From positions 15,876,860 through 15,940,859 of the forward strand of contig CAXIPT010000002.1 in the NCBI GenBank assembly GCA_964030475.1: a DNA stretch of 64,000 bases, in the 5' to 3' direction. This DNA is from Tethya wilhelma (lineage: Eukaryota; Porifera; Demospongiae; Tethyida; Tethyidae). Below the pieces are notes generated by a model that was given only the letters and a program-made list of their open reading frames with translations, searched no databases and was not told the DNA's origin. Shown one piece after another: positions 13,701 to 22,945 of this stretch (position 1 is the first letter of the stretch; each line of letters starts with the position of its first letter). Position numbers and translations under genes: made by a program.

Positions 13701-14225
13701 ATGGTCACTTGTTGCTCCGTTTCAATGGAGCTAGCAAGGCCTATTGCCCTGGGAGGGAAACCAAAAAATCATAACGATTGTAAAGACAAAGTGCTCTCAA
13801 TTTGACCCTCATATGTTCTGCGAAAATCACATTATTAACAAGTGAATAAATAAAATTATTAGAAATGTAATGAGAACTGAAAGTAGTGCTGGAACAGTTA
13901 GACCATGATAGCATACCCATAATTCCTACAAAGATGTTGTTTGCATTGCTGAAGCTGATACCCTAATAGCCCTACTAAACAAGATGCAGTAGATATCTAT
14001 AAAGGTGCAAGGTGCAAATTATGTACACTGCAGCTATATAGGCCCTCTGCTATACTTATACCAATTCGCACTGTAGATGAGTCCCCTCTCAGAGCACTGC
14101 AAGTATGAGCACAGCAAGAGCTGCTTTATGTCCACCAGAGAAGTCTCAGCACTTGATTTTTGCATTTCCACTGCAAAATTTGTCAACCAATTTGGATTTC
14201 TGGCCCCGCCTCCTAGGCCGCCCAT
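1733..14225 (-). CDS. CDC23: Anaphase-promoting complex subunit CDC23/APC8 (TPR protein), spliced
   Basis: TPR scaffold subunit of the APC/C, the nuclear E3 ligase that drives mitotic exit. Recognised exon pieces in transcript order: 14225-14049 (VDIKQLLL and ERGLIYSANW, like the vertebrate N-terminus), about 13708-13525, 13320-13180, 13130-12965, 12890-12705, 12650-12550, 12520-12229, then after a giant intron 2742-2640, about 2560-2485, 2420-2350, 2285-2210, 2060-1945 and 1890-1733. The join across 12229/2742 reads AYSKGL-EANKHDFRGYYGLG, matching the vertebrate stretch around NKRDYRAWYGLG, so both halves belong to one gene. The C-terminus holds TREEGKSLLQEI. The stop lies at 1733-1735. The start could be 14225 or the internal Met at 14165. 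The 9486-bp intron (2743-12228) hosts other genes, while the other introns are short. It lies head-to-head with NT5C2, with 85 bp between start codons. Confidence 0.9.
3546..5507 (-). CDS. FEM1-like ankyrin protein, CUL2 ligase substrate receptor (copy 1)
   Basis: FEM1 proteins are substrate receptors of CUL2-RING ubiquitin ligases and recognise C-terminal degrons through their ankyrin repeats. This single-exon gene encodes about 653 residues, close to the usual 620-670. Visible order: a basic N-terminus (SELPVAKKPRL); N-terminal ankyrin repeats (TALWVACRCGLLDIVKLLV, VSPLWEAASRYRYDVAKFL, GDTPLHMTSSLEVAKILV); a central helical/TPR-like part with YCERVLG, matching the FEM1 RERILG; C-terminal ankyrins (GDFPLHLAIQL, RTLLEYGAHIDAVN); and the VHL-box-like end SLQCLSARAIVEYKFEY with EFVSWH, which aligns with the vertebrate FEM1 tail. 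I chose the Met at 5507 because it resembles copy 2 in position; in-frame Mets at 5525 and 5558 are alternatives. It is nested in the CDC23 intron on the same strand. The reading frame is clean. Confidence 0.88.
   Translation of the reverse strand: MFEAVESELPVAKKPRLSLPEEKSSERDPLHEIMELIKTKGTELIMFKRLVKRGGQSSKPFQLFKERLLMKEVPKGCSPLVEAVVSNRKDILQFILKNFPVNAEQETDIDESLQYHCGAKSVTALWVACRCGLLDIVKLLVTEGANVEHKCNTPKVSPLWEAASRYRYDVAKFLIDNNASVSQSHEDGTRSILMTSINNWTEDNKLLIELLVKNGANIHCTGYDGDTPLHMTSSLEVAKILVEAGARNVTNDRGLTTVVSAAVHSNHSMVDYLTKAFQCGPRELYDVYCMQAACRLHDMERKSAAAPFVHKAVQLRLSHPDQFSNLSPANEIYDGIQEPATMSEYVITAQSKLRMLFVCSIYCERVLGQNSSRTISFIYECVTETLQHDIFNKAIQFCQRYLQFKLGYENYSDCRDTIVLDIVEFCSKMMKKGFTPSIKPLFHCALECQLDDGYLIGSITRLIALWIKIADECIPKGTEQEREHALIKTAVQELISTTGNKGSTIVRDCLIDLTSEHLEVAKLDLPLEKVLTLFLDLGCPIQCEDDEGDFPLHLAIQLRETSAVDCVRTLLEYGAHIDAVNYKNLTAKECVPRGKKDGRLEEIEAFEAHPYSLQCLSARAIVEYKFEYREYLPINMAEFVSWHSSKRPEHTDN
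5587..5596. promoter_or_regulatory. NRF1-like palindrome upstream of FEM1 copy 1
   Basis: TGCGCATGCG, about 80 bp upstream of the chosen start, sits in a locally CG-rich stretch with CACGTG E-boxes near 5554 and 5572. This contrasts with the AT-rich intron around it and suggests that the nested gene has its own promoter. The site resembles the NRF1 consensus GCGCATGCGC. Binding is inferred. Confidence 0.4.
5795..8230 (+). mobile_element. Broken non-LTR retrotransposon (CR1/L2-like ORF2 remnant)
   Basis: The element is antisense to CDC23. Pieces of one ORF2-type protein appear in order but in shifting frames. An endonuclease tail (FSDHLS-like) is at about 5815. The linker runs at 5957-6646. 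Reverse transcriptase follows, with PVAKPGKDP and SYRPIALAPTLSKVFE at about 6830-6920, MDASKAFDRVNHSLL at about 7060, LSPILFTVYIDDLL at about 7265, and the catalytic YADD at about 7370. The C-terminal cysteine-bearing segment is at 7635-7901. Several frameshifts and the missing 5' end make it inactive. A short ATTACAATTACAAT stretch near 8220 resembles the simple-repeat tail of L2/CR1 elements. The clade is a by-eye call. The 5' truncation fits target-primed reverse transcription. Confidence 0.8.
8262..10238 (-). CDS. FEM1-like ankyrin protein, CUL2 ligase substrate receptor (copy 2)
   Basis: Paralogue of the gene at 3546-5507, roughly three-quarters identical by eye over its length, with the same domain order. 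It has the N-terminal SESELPVAKKPRL, then ankyrin repeats (TALWVACTLGHLDIVKLLV, VSPLWEAVRYGHYDVAKFL, GNTPLHLIPSPKMAMILV), the central YCERILG segment, C-terminal ankyrins and the VHL-box-like PLQCLSARAIVEYKFEY followed by EFVSWH. It is single-exon, about 658 residues and intact. The start is one of the Mets at 10238, 10223 or 10217. The open frame extends to 10400, but that extension covers the promoter-like motif and has no FEM1 resemblance. Sequence differences concentrate in the central half. It lies in the same CDC23 intron and orientation as copy 1, so the pair likely arose by local duplication, with the LINE now between them. Confidence 0.88.
   Translation of the reverse strand: MLSATMKMSESELPVAKKPRLEEKSVQTSEKDPLYEIIQCINDGTELIKFKRLVKRGGQSSTSFQLFKQRLLMKEVPERCSPLVEAVVNKRLDVLKFILKSFPVYIEQETTPKYKQTYCFISTTVTALWVACTLGHLDIVKLLVAEGADIEHKCDMPKVSPLWEAVRYGHYDVAKFLIDNNASVSQSHEDSTRSILIASINNWIEKDKQMTKLLVENGANVNSTGCDGNTPLHLIPSPKMAMILVKAGAKNATNDKGLTTVLSAAVRGHHSVVDYLMKVFQCDPRELYDVYCMQAAVLLNDTQCKSSAAPFIHKAVQLRLSHPDLFSNLHHAHEIYDGVQEPATMSEYVITTQSTLRMLFVCSIYCERILGENSFPTIRLLRKCTIAETLRYGIYHKAIQFCQMYIQFGLKCKDVDCQDCILDVVGFVAKMMRKGFTPSIEPLFQCALECQLDNGFFISSIARLIALWIKVADECIPKGTEQEREHALIRNAVLELINATGNNGSTIIKDSLWIITECCENKEVVKLDLPLEKVLALFLDLGCPIQCEDDEGDFPLHLAVELPDSSAVDCVRTLLEYGAHIDAVNSDNFTAKDYVTDDRNDGMLEEIEAFEPRPYPLQCLSARAIVEYKFEYRKYLPINMAEFVSWHDFSERLNPFSD
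10305..10314. promoter_or_regulatory. NRF1-like palindrome upstream of FEM1 copy 2
   Basis: A perfect GCGCATGCGC sits about 70 bp upstream of the start codon region, within a CG-rich block (10240-10315) that also has CACGTG near 10276. The matching placement upstream of copy 1 suggests that both copies carry the same promoter. Binding is inferred. Confidence 0.45.
11327..11399 (-). pseudogene. 5' fragment of a third FEM1-like copy
   Basis: About 73 bp closely match the start of FEM1 copy 1 (5409-5491): both share TCTCTTTCTGATGA, CCTCGGGAAGAGAAAGTC and TAGCAACAGGCA. Read on the minus strand it gives ELPVAMKP, then a TGA stop, then LSLPEE. It is therefore a decayed coding relic with no continuing ankyrin sequence. 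Confidence 0.75.
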
Positions 14226-14310
14226 AACGGATGTAATCTAGCCTAGGTGTGGAAGCGAAGTTCGAAGGGAAGCAAGATAGGGAGGAGCCTTTGCATACAA
14301 TCACACCACA
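14226..14310. promoter_or_regulatory. Shared head-to-head promoter of CDC23 and NT5C2
   Basis: Only 85 bp separate the two divergent start codons, so the core promoters and short 5' UTRs must overlap or lie within this interval. No TATA box is visible. A bidirectional promoter is inferred from spacing. Confidence 0.55.
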
Positions 14311-17300
14311 ATGGCGGAAGGGTTGACAGATGAAGAGATCCAGTTGTTAGTGGACAGCTACAAGCTGAAACAAAATGAAAGGCCGGAAGCCGCGGCTCAT
14401 AAGTTAAGGGAGGAAAGGTCAGTAAGAAGATATTTTAGATCTGAATTCTCTGAGTGTATGAATTTCATCATCAATGCATTTATATGATTTCCATACACAC
14501 CAGATTGTGTGTATGTTGTTGTCAGTGTGTCACTATTTTGAGTTGTCCCTTACTCACCTTTGACCTGCTATGAGAGTGGTAAGGTAAAGTCGCTTATTTT
14601 CTGACACGCCTATTTTTGGATAGCCTCATTCCCAGGCTCCCTCTCCAGAAATGAGGTGGAAGTGCGTACCTTTTCTTTTCGCGTGAGTGAAAGATCTAAA
14701 GGGAGCCTGGGAACGAGGCTAAATTTTGGACACATCATACTATTTCACTCAGAGATCCATGTACAAATCCAAGTCACATTTGGTAGACTATTACTCACTA
14801 TTCAATCATCTTCATTAGTGGATACAAAATTGTACCTCTAGCTACTAATTTGCTGCTGAGATAAACTTACTAACTCTAGGCAGTTAAAATTTTCCTTCTC
14901 GGACTGCACCATGCACTACTTTAAACAAAGATTAATTTACAATAACTCACAATAGTTGTATTATAATATTTAATGGTGAAAGTTACAAGTTCTCAATGCA
15001 TAACTTACCAGAAAATTCTGTTTATCTGAAATTAGGAGTCTGTTCTTCCTTATTTTGTGCTCTTAAAAACCCTTCCAGTTTTATTATGTCACTGGTGTAC
15101 ATCCACTCTATATTTGTAACATAAATACAACCGTTTACAATGCCCTTTTCCTTATTATGGGTGTGGCTAGGGTAGGAGGATAAGTTTTCAATGCTAATAA
15201 TAATTATGATGGTATGGCAGTGCTTTAATTTTGCATACTTGTATGTGTGGGCTACTGTATTATCTCTGGTCTAAGGTAAATTCATCTTGCTTATCTTGAG
15301 TGTGTTAATAATGATATTCCTTACCTAATACATTGTAGTGCTAGTGTTCATCACATGAATCACCACAATCATAAATGTTCAAGGTTGCTGTCTATTCCTG
15401 TTAGCCTACACTTGCCAGTGTATAGAAGCATCCTTATAGATAGTGTGCAACTCTTGATTGTGATGTTTCATCACTTGCAGGGTTCATGTGAATAGGAGTG
15501 TCAGCATGGACCGAATCAAGTATGTTGGATTTGATATGGACTATACCCTTGTAGGTAAGTGGACTCTAAACAACAGGTGCAGCATAACAATTAATGTGTG
15601 TGTGTGTTAGGTAGACTCATGTGCCTATGTAACCACTGGGGTTCTGGCCAGTTAGCCTGAGGTGACAGCAGAGGGGTAATCCAACCAAGGCCATGAAAGG
15701 AGGCTACACAAGGTGCACAATCTACAACTGGGTGTGGTGTATCTAATTTATACTACATTAGTGTAGTGTCGTACCCAGGCCTACCCCATACGGTTTAATT
15801 TTTGAACCACAAGTTTAAGAATTAAACGCGGGGTACAAGGCCTGGGAATGAGGCTAACACATTAGTGCACGAGCACAGTAGTATTATCAAGGAAACCACT
15901 AATAAAATTAATTATGAAGCCGCTATAGACTCGCTGTGTTGTTGGTTTTTCTCTCCAAAAAGAGACGCTCCTGAATGCTGTTGCTATTCACCGATTGTAA
16001 AAGATACTGTAGTTAGGCCTAGCACCTGAGTCTGAGAGTACCGTATAGCAGGAAATTTTCGTTGGTGCAAAATTTCGTATAAACGTGCCAGAAGAAATTT
16101 TCGTAGTTTTAAATTTCGTATACGCGGCGCGCGCTCGTATAAAGTAAATGCGGAAGTTAAATTTTCGCAGTTTTAATTTTCGTATATTCGAACCGCATAC
16201 GAAATATACGAAAATTTCCACCATACGAAAATTTCCCGCTAAACGGTATCTGGTCACAGTTCACTGGAAGACGGTGTCTGCGTCATTAACGTTGTTGTAG
16301 CTAAAGTCGTGGTCTGTGCTTGCTTGACTAGCTGTAGCTGTTAGCCTTTTGTTATGAGGCTGAGGTGGTCGACCTTTACCAGACAGTGGACCAGGATATA
16401 GGGAAAAAGTGAAAAATGTTGCAGATGACCTCTTTCACATCAAGTCAGTAGAATATGCCTCTATGTAACATAATATTATATATATACACACTAAATCAGT
16501 CAGATACATTACAGATGATGTAATGTAGTATAAATGATTTCAATTCAATGCCTCTGGTGTTTGTTTGTCTTGAGGGTAAAGTAATTTTTGCAGAAGATGT
16601 AGTCTAGATGAACACTTGCTACATTGTATTGTACATGTAGCAATAATGTGACCTGCAGGCATTATTTCTGTTCTACTTTTTTACTCATCAGAATACAAAT
16701 CTCCAGAGTATGAGAAGCTGTCCTTTGATCTGGCAGTGGAGAGACTAGTTTCAGTTGGCTATCCACAGGTAAACTGGATATTGTCTGCATGTATACAGTG
16801 AAACCTCCAAACAAAGGACACTTTGAAAACAATATAAATTTAGCTTTCGTAAGTGAGTTTCTGGTTGGGTATTAGTCATTCTGCAGAATTAAAGTTTTGA
16901 TATTTCAAGTATCTGCATACTGGGTTGGTGAACAAGAATATAATTTAATAATAAATTTAGCTTGTTTGTCCTTTGTAGAGAGGTCCTCTTCTCGAAGGTT
17001 CTGTTTGCATTGCTACAATAGGAAATTGGAATTTTCGGGAACTAGGAATTGTCCTTTGTTAAGAGGTTTATAATACAGTGTCCCTATCTTGGAGGGACCA
17101 CTATTAATACTACTATACTATTAATCCTGTGTAAGGATTCTCTGCCCTCATAGATGTATGTGTAGCACTCTGCCACTCACTAGCTATCCATCGTTCACTG
17201 TGAATGCATCTCTTCCTCTAGGATATCTCTAAGATTGACTATGACCCCACCTTCCCATTGAGGTATGTTAACCCATCAGTAGAACTGAGAGATGCCTGCC

Positions 17301-18561
17301 TTAATTGCTAGGAGTTGTTCTTATGTAGGGGGCTGTTCTTTGACAAAACTTATGGAAACTTATTGAAGGTGAGTGAGCTTGTTTTGAATTGGTTGAGCAA
17401 TTGGTAGACACAACATTTGTTTGTTTTTCTTCTACTAGTCGGATCAGTTTGGCAATATTCTCTCTTGTTTTCATGGATTCAGATCACTCACTTCGTAAGT
17501 GAATACTATAGAGCAGAGTGGTTAGTCCATCCAGCTAGTGACATGATATTAATTTTGTTTGTTTCATCGCATGCAGTGCTGAGATTCGACGGTTATATCC
17601 GAACAAGTATGTTCAGGTAGGTAGAGAGTATAATAATATAGTAAATGAGGAATTTAATTAATAATGGTCTATCCTTTTCAGCCTTTGGATTCAAGATTGT
17701 TTATCCTCTACACCCTGTACAACCTTCCTGAGGTGTTTCTACTGGCAGCACTGGTTGATTTCTTCAATTCTCATTCTGAATATACAAGGTAGGCCTGTGT
17801 GTTACTGCTTATAAACATGGTATTTCAGTGGGAGAAAGCTAAAAACTTTGTGTAATAGTCTAAAATCAGCTTGTGTTTATATTTTGCTCTGTGTTCTTAC
17901 GTGCAATTTAGTGCTGAAGAAACTCCTGGTCGTGTGTATGGAGTGAAATGTGGAGATGTAGTCATTTCCTATAAGATGATCTGGCAGGATGTGAGAGCAT
18001 CTATTGATTGGGTGCACAATCAGGTAGGTTGGATCACTCTCCCTGCGTAGCACTGTAGTTACTGTAACCTGTTTGCAGGGAGATGTGAAAAAGTTGACAG
18101 TAGAGAATCTTGAGAAGTATGTGCCTCGGAATCCCAAACTGCCACTCTTCCTGGACAAGTAAGGAGGGTTCTAGCAATGCTTAGCCCCTGTAAAAATGAT
18201 AGACTGTGCCAAGTTGTCCATGTTGTAGTTGAATGATGGTCTCTTGTATATATTTTCTGTTTCTCACAATGTTTTTAAGATTGAGGAAAAGTGGTCGGAA
18301 GACATTCGTCGTGACAAACAGTGGGTATTCCTACACACAGGTACATTCATTATTATGCATAACCAAGAAAACCGTGGTTTGTTTGCATAATATAGAATTA
18401 GAGTGCATAAAATTTGTTTTCTGCAGAGATTAATGAAGTACATGTTGGAGGAAGGACAAACAGAGGTTTGTAAGCAGCACACCTTTGAGCTGAACTGTGT
18501 TTTTTGATGTTACTAATTGTGTTCAGACTTACTCCTTCTAGCCTGTGTATTGCTTTAGTTT

Positions 18562-18616
<55 letters not shown>

Positions 18617-21600
18617 TAAGTATATGTGCAATTACATGATGTGCTTAGACACACAGAAGAAAACACATACAAGTACCATTGCTTCAATCCAGGAGGGAGA
18701 ATCATCAATCAGGAGTTGGAAGAGTTACTTTGACTATATCATAGTAGATGCAAAGAAGCCTTTGTTCTTTGAGGAAGGTTCCATGCTGAGAGAAGTTGAT
18801 GAGGCCACGGGTTCACTTAAGCTGGGTGTTTTCACTGGAGCTCTTCAGCCAGGCAAAGTGTACAATGGAGGTGAGATGAAAGATATTTTCTCTAAAGCTT
18901 TGAAGTCAATACAATATCGTGATTGTGGTGTGTACTGGTGTGTTCTATATCCAGGCTCCTCTGATGCATTCTGCAAGTACACTGGGGCTCATGGGAAGGA
19001 GATACTCTATGTTGGGGATCATATCTTTGGAGATGTGATCAAAGCCAAGAGGGAACAGGCATGGAGGTGAGGTCAAGAACAAGAACTCTAAGTGTAGAAC
19101 AGTCCAAAAGCTTCATGTATTCATTCACCCATGTAGTAAAGTGGAGTGGGAGTGCAATGTATGTTGCACCACCTCAACCTATACAGAGCTGAAACTTTTT
19201 GTGCTTCGAATACGTGAATTCCCAATTAATTAATTTTTATAAAATCTTTACATCCAGTAACAATAGAGCCTGGTTACGCTATAGCACTAGTGAATGCATA
19301 CATGATACTCATGTGAAATTCAAAGGCCAGCTGTGTGCAATAAACTATACTATGATGATACTATAATGCTATCAAATCATAACTGATCAACCATACCATT
19401 GGCCACTCCTTAACATGCCTTTTAAATAATTCATAACTAACCACTGATGTTTATCAGATTATTGAAAACTTACAAGGTCAGTTTATTATAATTATAGGAA
19501 CCATCTTGTTTTTGTTTGTTTGTTTGTTTGTTTTAAAGGTATATCAACTGTTAACAGACACTAATAGCTAATTGTACTCTCTACATAAGTATAAAAGTCT
19601 CTATTATCTGTACACACATGAGGGAAAAAATCACTCCTTGCAAACTGTTAGCATATTGTGGCACATGTCCAATCTATTGCAAAATTTATAATAATCTGTT
19701 TCCATTCACTCAGGACCTTCCTTGTGCTGCCTGAACTAGGTGATGAAGTAGGAGTCTGGGAGTATTGCAAAGGTATGCATAGAGTGACTGCATTGGCCTC
19801 TTCATTGGACCTTCAATAATTCATTTTCAGGTTTATTCACAAGATTACAAAACTTGGAATTTGTGCTTGCAGAGATGTACACAAATGGGTAAGAGACTGT
19901 TTTCCTGTATGGTGTCTGTACAAGTGTGATTTAGCTCTCTTTGTACATGTGTTGCTCTGCAGCAATTCAACTCAGTTGTCTCCTGTTGGACACATGCCCA
20001 ATATTGACTCACTTCGTAAAGCTATCAAGGTGATATTAGTGCACATGCATACATCACTGAAAGTTATTGTTTCTCTGTTAGGTAACTGCCCAAGAGATGG
20101 AAAATAGCTACCCTAGTCAGCTTGGGAGTTTGCTGAGATGTGGTAAAGTTGTCTGTTGTCTGTCCTACTGTACTATTGTTTACCCTCTCTGGTAAACATC
20201 TACCTTCACTGAATCAGCCTTTGCCCTTCCCATTTATGTCACTTGTTTGTTGGTTGTCAATGTACAGTATGTATCTGACCCTCCTTTCAACTTAGCATTG
20301 CCTTTTCCCATTTATTTTAACTGCACTAGTAAAAAAGCATCATTGGGCTCATCCGGCCAGCCTCCTCCCTACTTGAATATATCTGAGGGAGGAGCCTGGG
20401 ATGAGGCTAGGGGCAAGCTTGAGCAAAATGTTTAAGATGCTTGAAAGTTAAGTATTTACTGTAAACTAATCTGGATGGACATAAGCATAATTCAGTTTTG
20501 GCTCCAATAGTTAGCCTGGTAACAAGGCTTCTCTAAGTCAGTGTTTAAATGACCCGCACAGAAAAACACAGCTCAGAGTCACATGACTGAGCAAGCTGGT
20601 ATGTGACAACTGATTGTCAGAAATCTTGACAATCTTCAACAACTGCTCAATCTGTGTTTCAGTTTGCTGCTATGTCTGATCGATAGGAGAGATACCTTGT
20701 AAAGCTTTTCTAGTTTGTGCCAGGACCTCTAGCCAGCTATCCAGCTGTTCACAATTAGCACCAGTTTGTTGGTTGTGTGTCTCATTAGACTTAGTAGTGC
20801 ACTAGTTTTGTTGTTTTAATTTTGTCAACTGTCCATGCATGATCCATCCTTGGTGCAATATTTCAATATTCTACTGGAACATTGACAGGCTCACCACTGA
20901 ACTTATGATTATCACCATTAGGTTCTCGGCAAACCCACTTTGCTGTCCAAGCGAGTCGATTTGCTGATCTGTATGGTTCTTCCTGTGTCAATCTTATCAA
21001 CTACCCTGACTGCTACCTCTTCAGTGCACCACATCAACTGGTTAGTGCCTTACGCTCTATTATTAAATTTGTATGCTATGTCCTTGGTGCTTTTATGCAA
21101 GTTACCTAACAGAATTTGCTTTACTAGGGCAATGAAGTACAAGTAGTTAGAGGTTTAAATGATTGTATGCATATTCATCAATTCCTGAGGCAATGTGTTA
21201 CATGTCTGTATGTAGGCTAGGCTTGGGGGGATAATACTTTGCTTTTGCTATTACTCTACTCTGCACTTCCACCTATTTTTGTTTTTTATTTTCACCTATT
21301 GTTCTCAGAAATGCTTATATAATTATAGGTATTTTCCAAAGTTTTGAATGTCAAAGTTCAAGTATTCGCATAATTTCACAACGTTAGAACTTGGCAGTTA
21401 GAATTTGCTAGACTCACTGTCTGACTGAACCATGAGGGATGCCCTCTGGGTAGTCTTTAGTCTAGCCCTAGACCCACCTCTTTTCCCGGCAAAAGTGGCG
21501 GGTCTATTGGACTAGACTTAGTAGTCTTGTAAAAGTGAGGAATCTATCATGTGATTTGCCAGGGTCAAGGAGTGCTAAAAATTAACCTATTATTCTTAAA

Positions 21601-22043
21601 TTTGCCTGCTCTCCATGGTATGGCTATTTAGTGGCAACATATCCGCCCTATACCTATGTTGAGTTATGTGTCGTTTTTTTTTTTTGTTTGTTTTTTTGTT
21701 TTTGTTTTTTTTTTTTTTTGNACCAGTAGAGGAGCCCATGAGAGTTGCCAGCCCCCTCTCTCCTCTCCTGGCTAGCAAGATGACTGCCAAGAAGAATGCC
21801 AAGAGAAGCACTAAGAAGGTGGGACTACAATACACTATGAACAAGTACAGTATTGCTTGCTGAGGTCTTGGAGAGCCTCATACTAGGCATTTTGTAAATT
21901 TTAAAGTATAGTGTCTTAGAAGAAAAGCTGTAAACCTTGTTTCATTCTTACAGAGTGACCTTGCCCGTGGTCTGTCTATAATTGACATAGACCTGGATGA
22001 GGAGGATGGCCCACGGCGATTGAGCCTTACCCCAACACACTAA
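14311..22043 (+). CDS. NT5C2: Cytosolic purine 5'-nucleotidase (cN-II type), spliced
   Basis: HAD-family enzyme that dephosphorylates IMP/GMP and tunes cytosolic purine pools. Exons read by eye include 14311-14418, 15481-15554, 16692-16768, 17222-17262, 17330-17368 and 17439-17494, followed by many short exons to 22043. The N-terminus [22 protein letters not shown] carries the catalytic motif I, D-M-D-Y-T. Then come [40 protein letters not shown] (motif II region), [16 protein letters not shown], and [17 protein letters not shown] (motif III/IV Asp residues). [20 protein letters not shown] and a short acidic tail DIDLDEEDG end the protein. All track the human enzyme closely, although the acidic tail is shorter. 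An N at 21721, after a poly-T run, obscures one splice acceptor. The gene is convergent with CPEB copy 1. Confidence 0.9.
14621..14721. mobile_element. Short hairpin element, TAGCCTC family (copy 1)
   Basis: The ends TAGCCTCATTCCCAGGCTCC and GGAGCCTGGGAACGAGGCTA are near-perfect inverted repeats, giving a 101-bp foldback unit in intron 1 of NT5C2. Related units lie at 15764, 20344 and 54832. No coding is present, and it looks like a miniature inverted-repeat element. Confidence 0.65.
15764..15856. mobile_element. Short hairpin element, TAGCCTC family (copy 2)
   Basis: A 93-bp unit with inverted ends (GTACCCAGGCCT at the left, AGGCCTGGGAATGAGGCTA at the right), in an NT5C2 intron. The left arm is more diverged than in copy 1. 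Confidence 0.5.
16039..16248. mobile_element. 210-bp inverted-repeat element, ACCGTATAGC family (copy 1)
   Basis: It starts TACCGTATAGCAGGAAATTT and ends AAATTTCCCGCTAAACGGTA, which are inverted repeats of about 25 bp. The interior is rich in AAATTTTCG words in both orientations. It has the same length as the copy at 42570 and is related to 49589. It lies in an NT5C2 intron and looks like a non-autonomous DNA element. Confidence 0.75.
18569..18618. repeat. TC then TG microsatellite
   Basis: A run of about 20 TC dinucleotides followed by a short TG run lies inside an NT5C2 intron. Open frames across it are artefacts. Confidence 0.9.
20344..20409. mobile_element. Short hairpin element, TAGCCTC family (copy 3)
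   Basis: A 66-bp foldback unit. The left arm GGCTCATCCGGCCAGCCTCC pairs imperfectly with the right arm GGAGCCTGGGATGAGGCTA. It lies in an NT5C2 intron. Confidence 0.5.
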
Positions 22044-22945
22044 TTCAAGAACCCAAATAAATCAATGAAGTCAATTTTTAGGTTTCACTGTTTGACATTA
22101 ATTTTTCAGTATGTATTGAGTTTTTCTTTATTCCTAAGAGTGGTATTTGTAGGATGTACAGTCAGTCATGCAGGTATATCACACTATATGCGCATTGATC
22201 TTCTGCTGGCCCATATACATGTACATGCATGCATGATGTATACAGATGGCTTTATAGTGACATCACCTTACGTGCATGCACTACTTTTGCTTGATTTGTT
22301 TTGTTATTTTTGAGTATTGGAAAATTATTTTAAGACGACAAAATGCAGATACACATTGCTAAATTCAGCAAATAATACAAAGGTACAAGTAAGCAGTCTG
22401 TTTGGCAAGCCAAAGAACACAAAATCAGTAGTTTTAGATGACCATACGAAAAAGAAAAATGACAGCAATGTAAAATTATCAGTAGGAAATAAATACGTAC
22501 TGCACAAGACCCTGTTCAAGTAGCAATGGTCAAGACAATATAGGAATGGAGGGGAATGGGTCTAGAAACAAAAAAAAGATGACGTATGCATAAAAAACAA
22601 GCATTGGTGCCTGTTTGAAAATTTTTGAAAACAAAAACCATTAATAAAGTAAAGACAGCACAGAAAGTAGCAATAATATTTACTATACATACACAAAACT
22701 CTGGGATTACAAAAATCATTAACACTAAGTGCCGATAAATTTGGGGTTTATGGAGGAATGGTTGGTTCTCGATCAAAAGTAAAGTCAGTAAATCAATAGT
22801 GATTGTCCTTGTTGTCATGTACGTTTGTAGTAGTGAGTAGAAGAATAGTTGGAAGTAAAAATCTTTAAAAGTCTCGCTTTTTTTCTTTACTTAAAGGGAT
22901 GTTGGGGTGTAGGATTAGTAGTTCTGCCGTCTTGTGGTAGAATAA
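22044..22945. other. Convergent 3' region between NT5C2 and CPEB copy 1
   Basis: This is non-coding sequence holding the 3' UTRs of two converging genes. The only clear signal is the AATAAA at 22056. Open frames here are AT-rich noise. Confidence 0.6.
22056..22061 (+). terminator. Poly(A) signal of NT5C2
   Basis: AATAAA 13 nt after the NT5C2 stop codon. If used, the 3' UTR is very short. Confidence 0.5.

Noticed and set aside
18398..18631. Arg-Glu repeat protein on the minus strand
   Set aside because: Translation of the TC microsatellite inside an NT5C2 intron.
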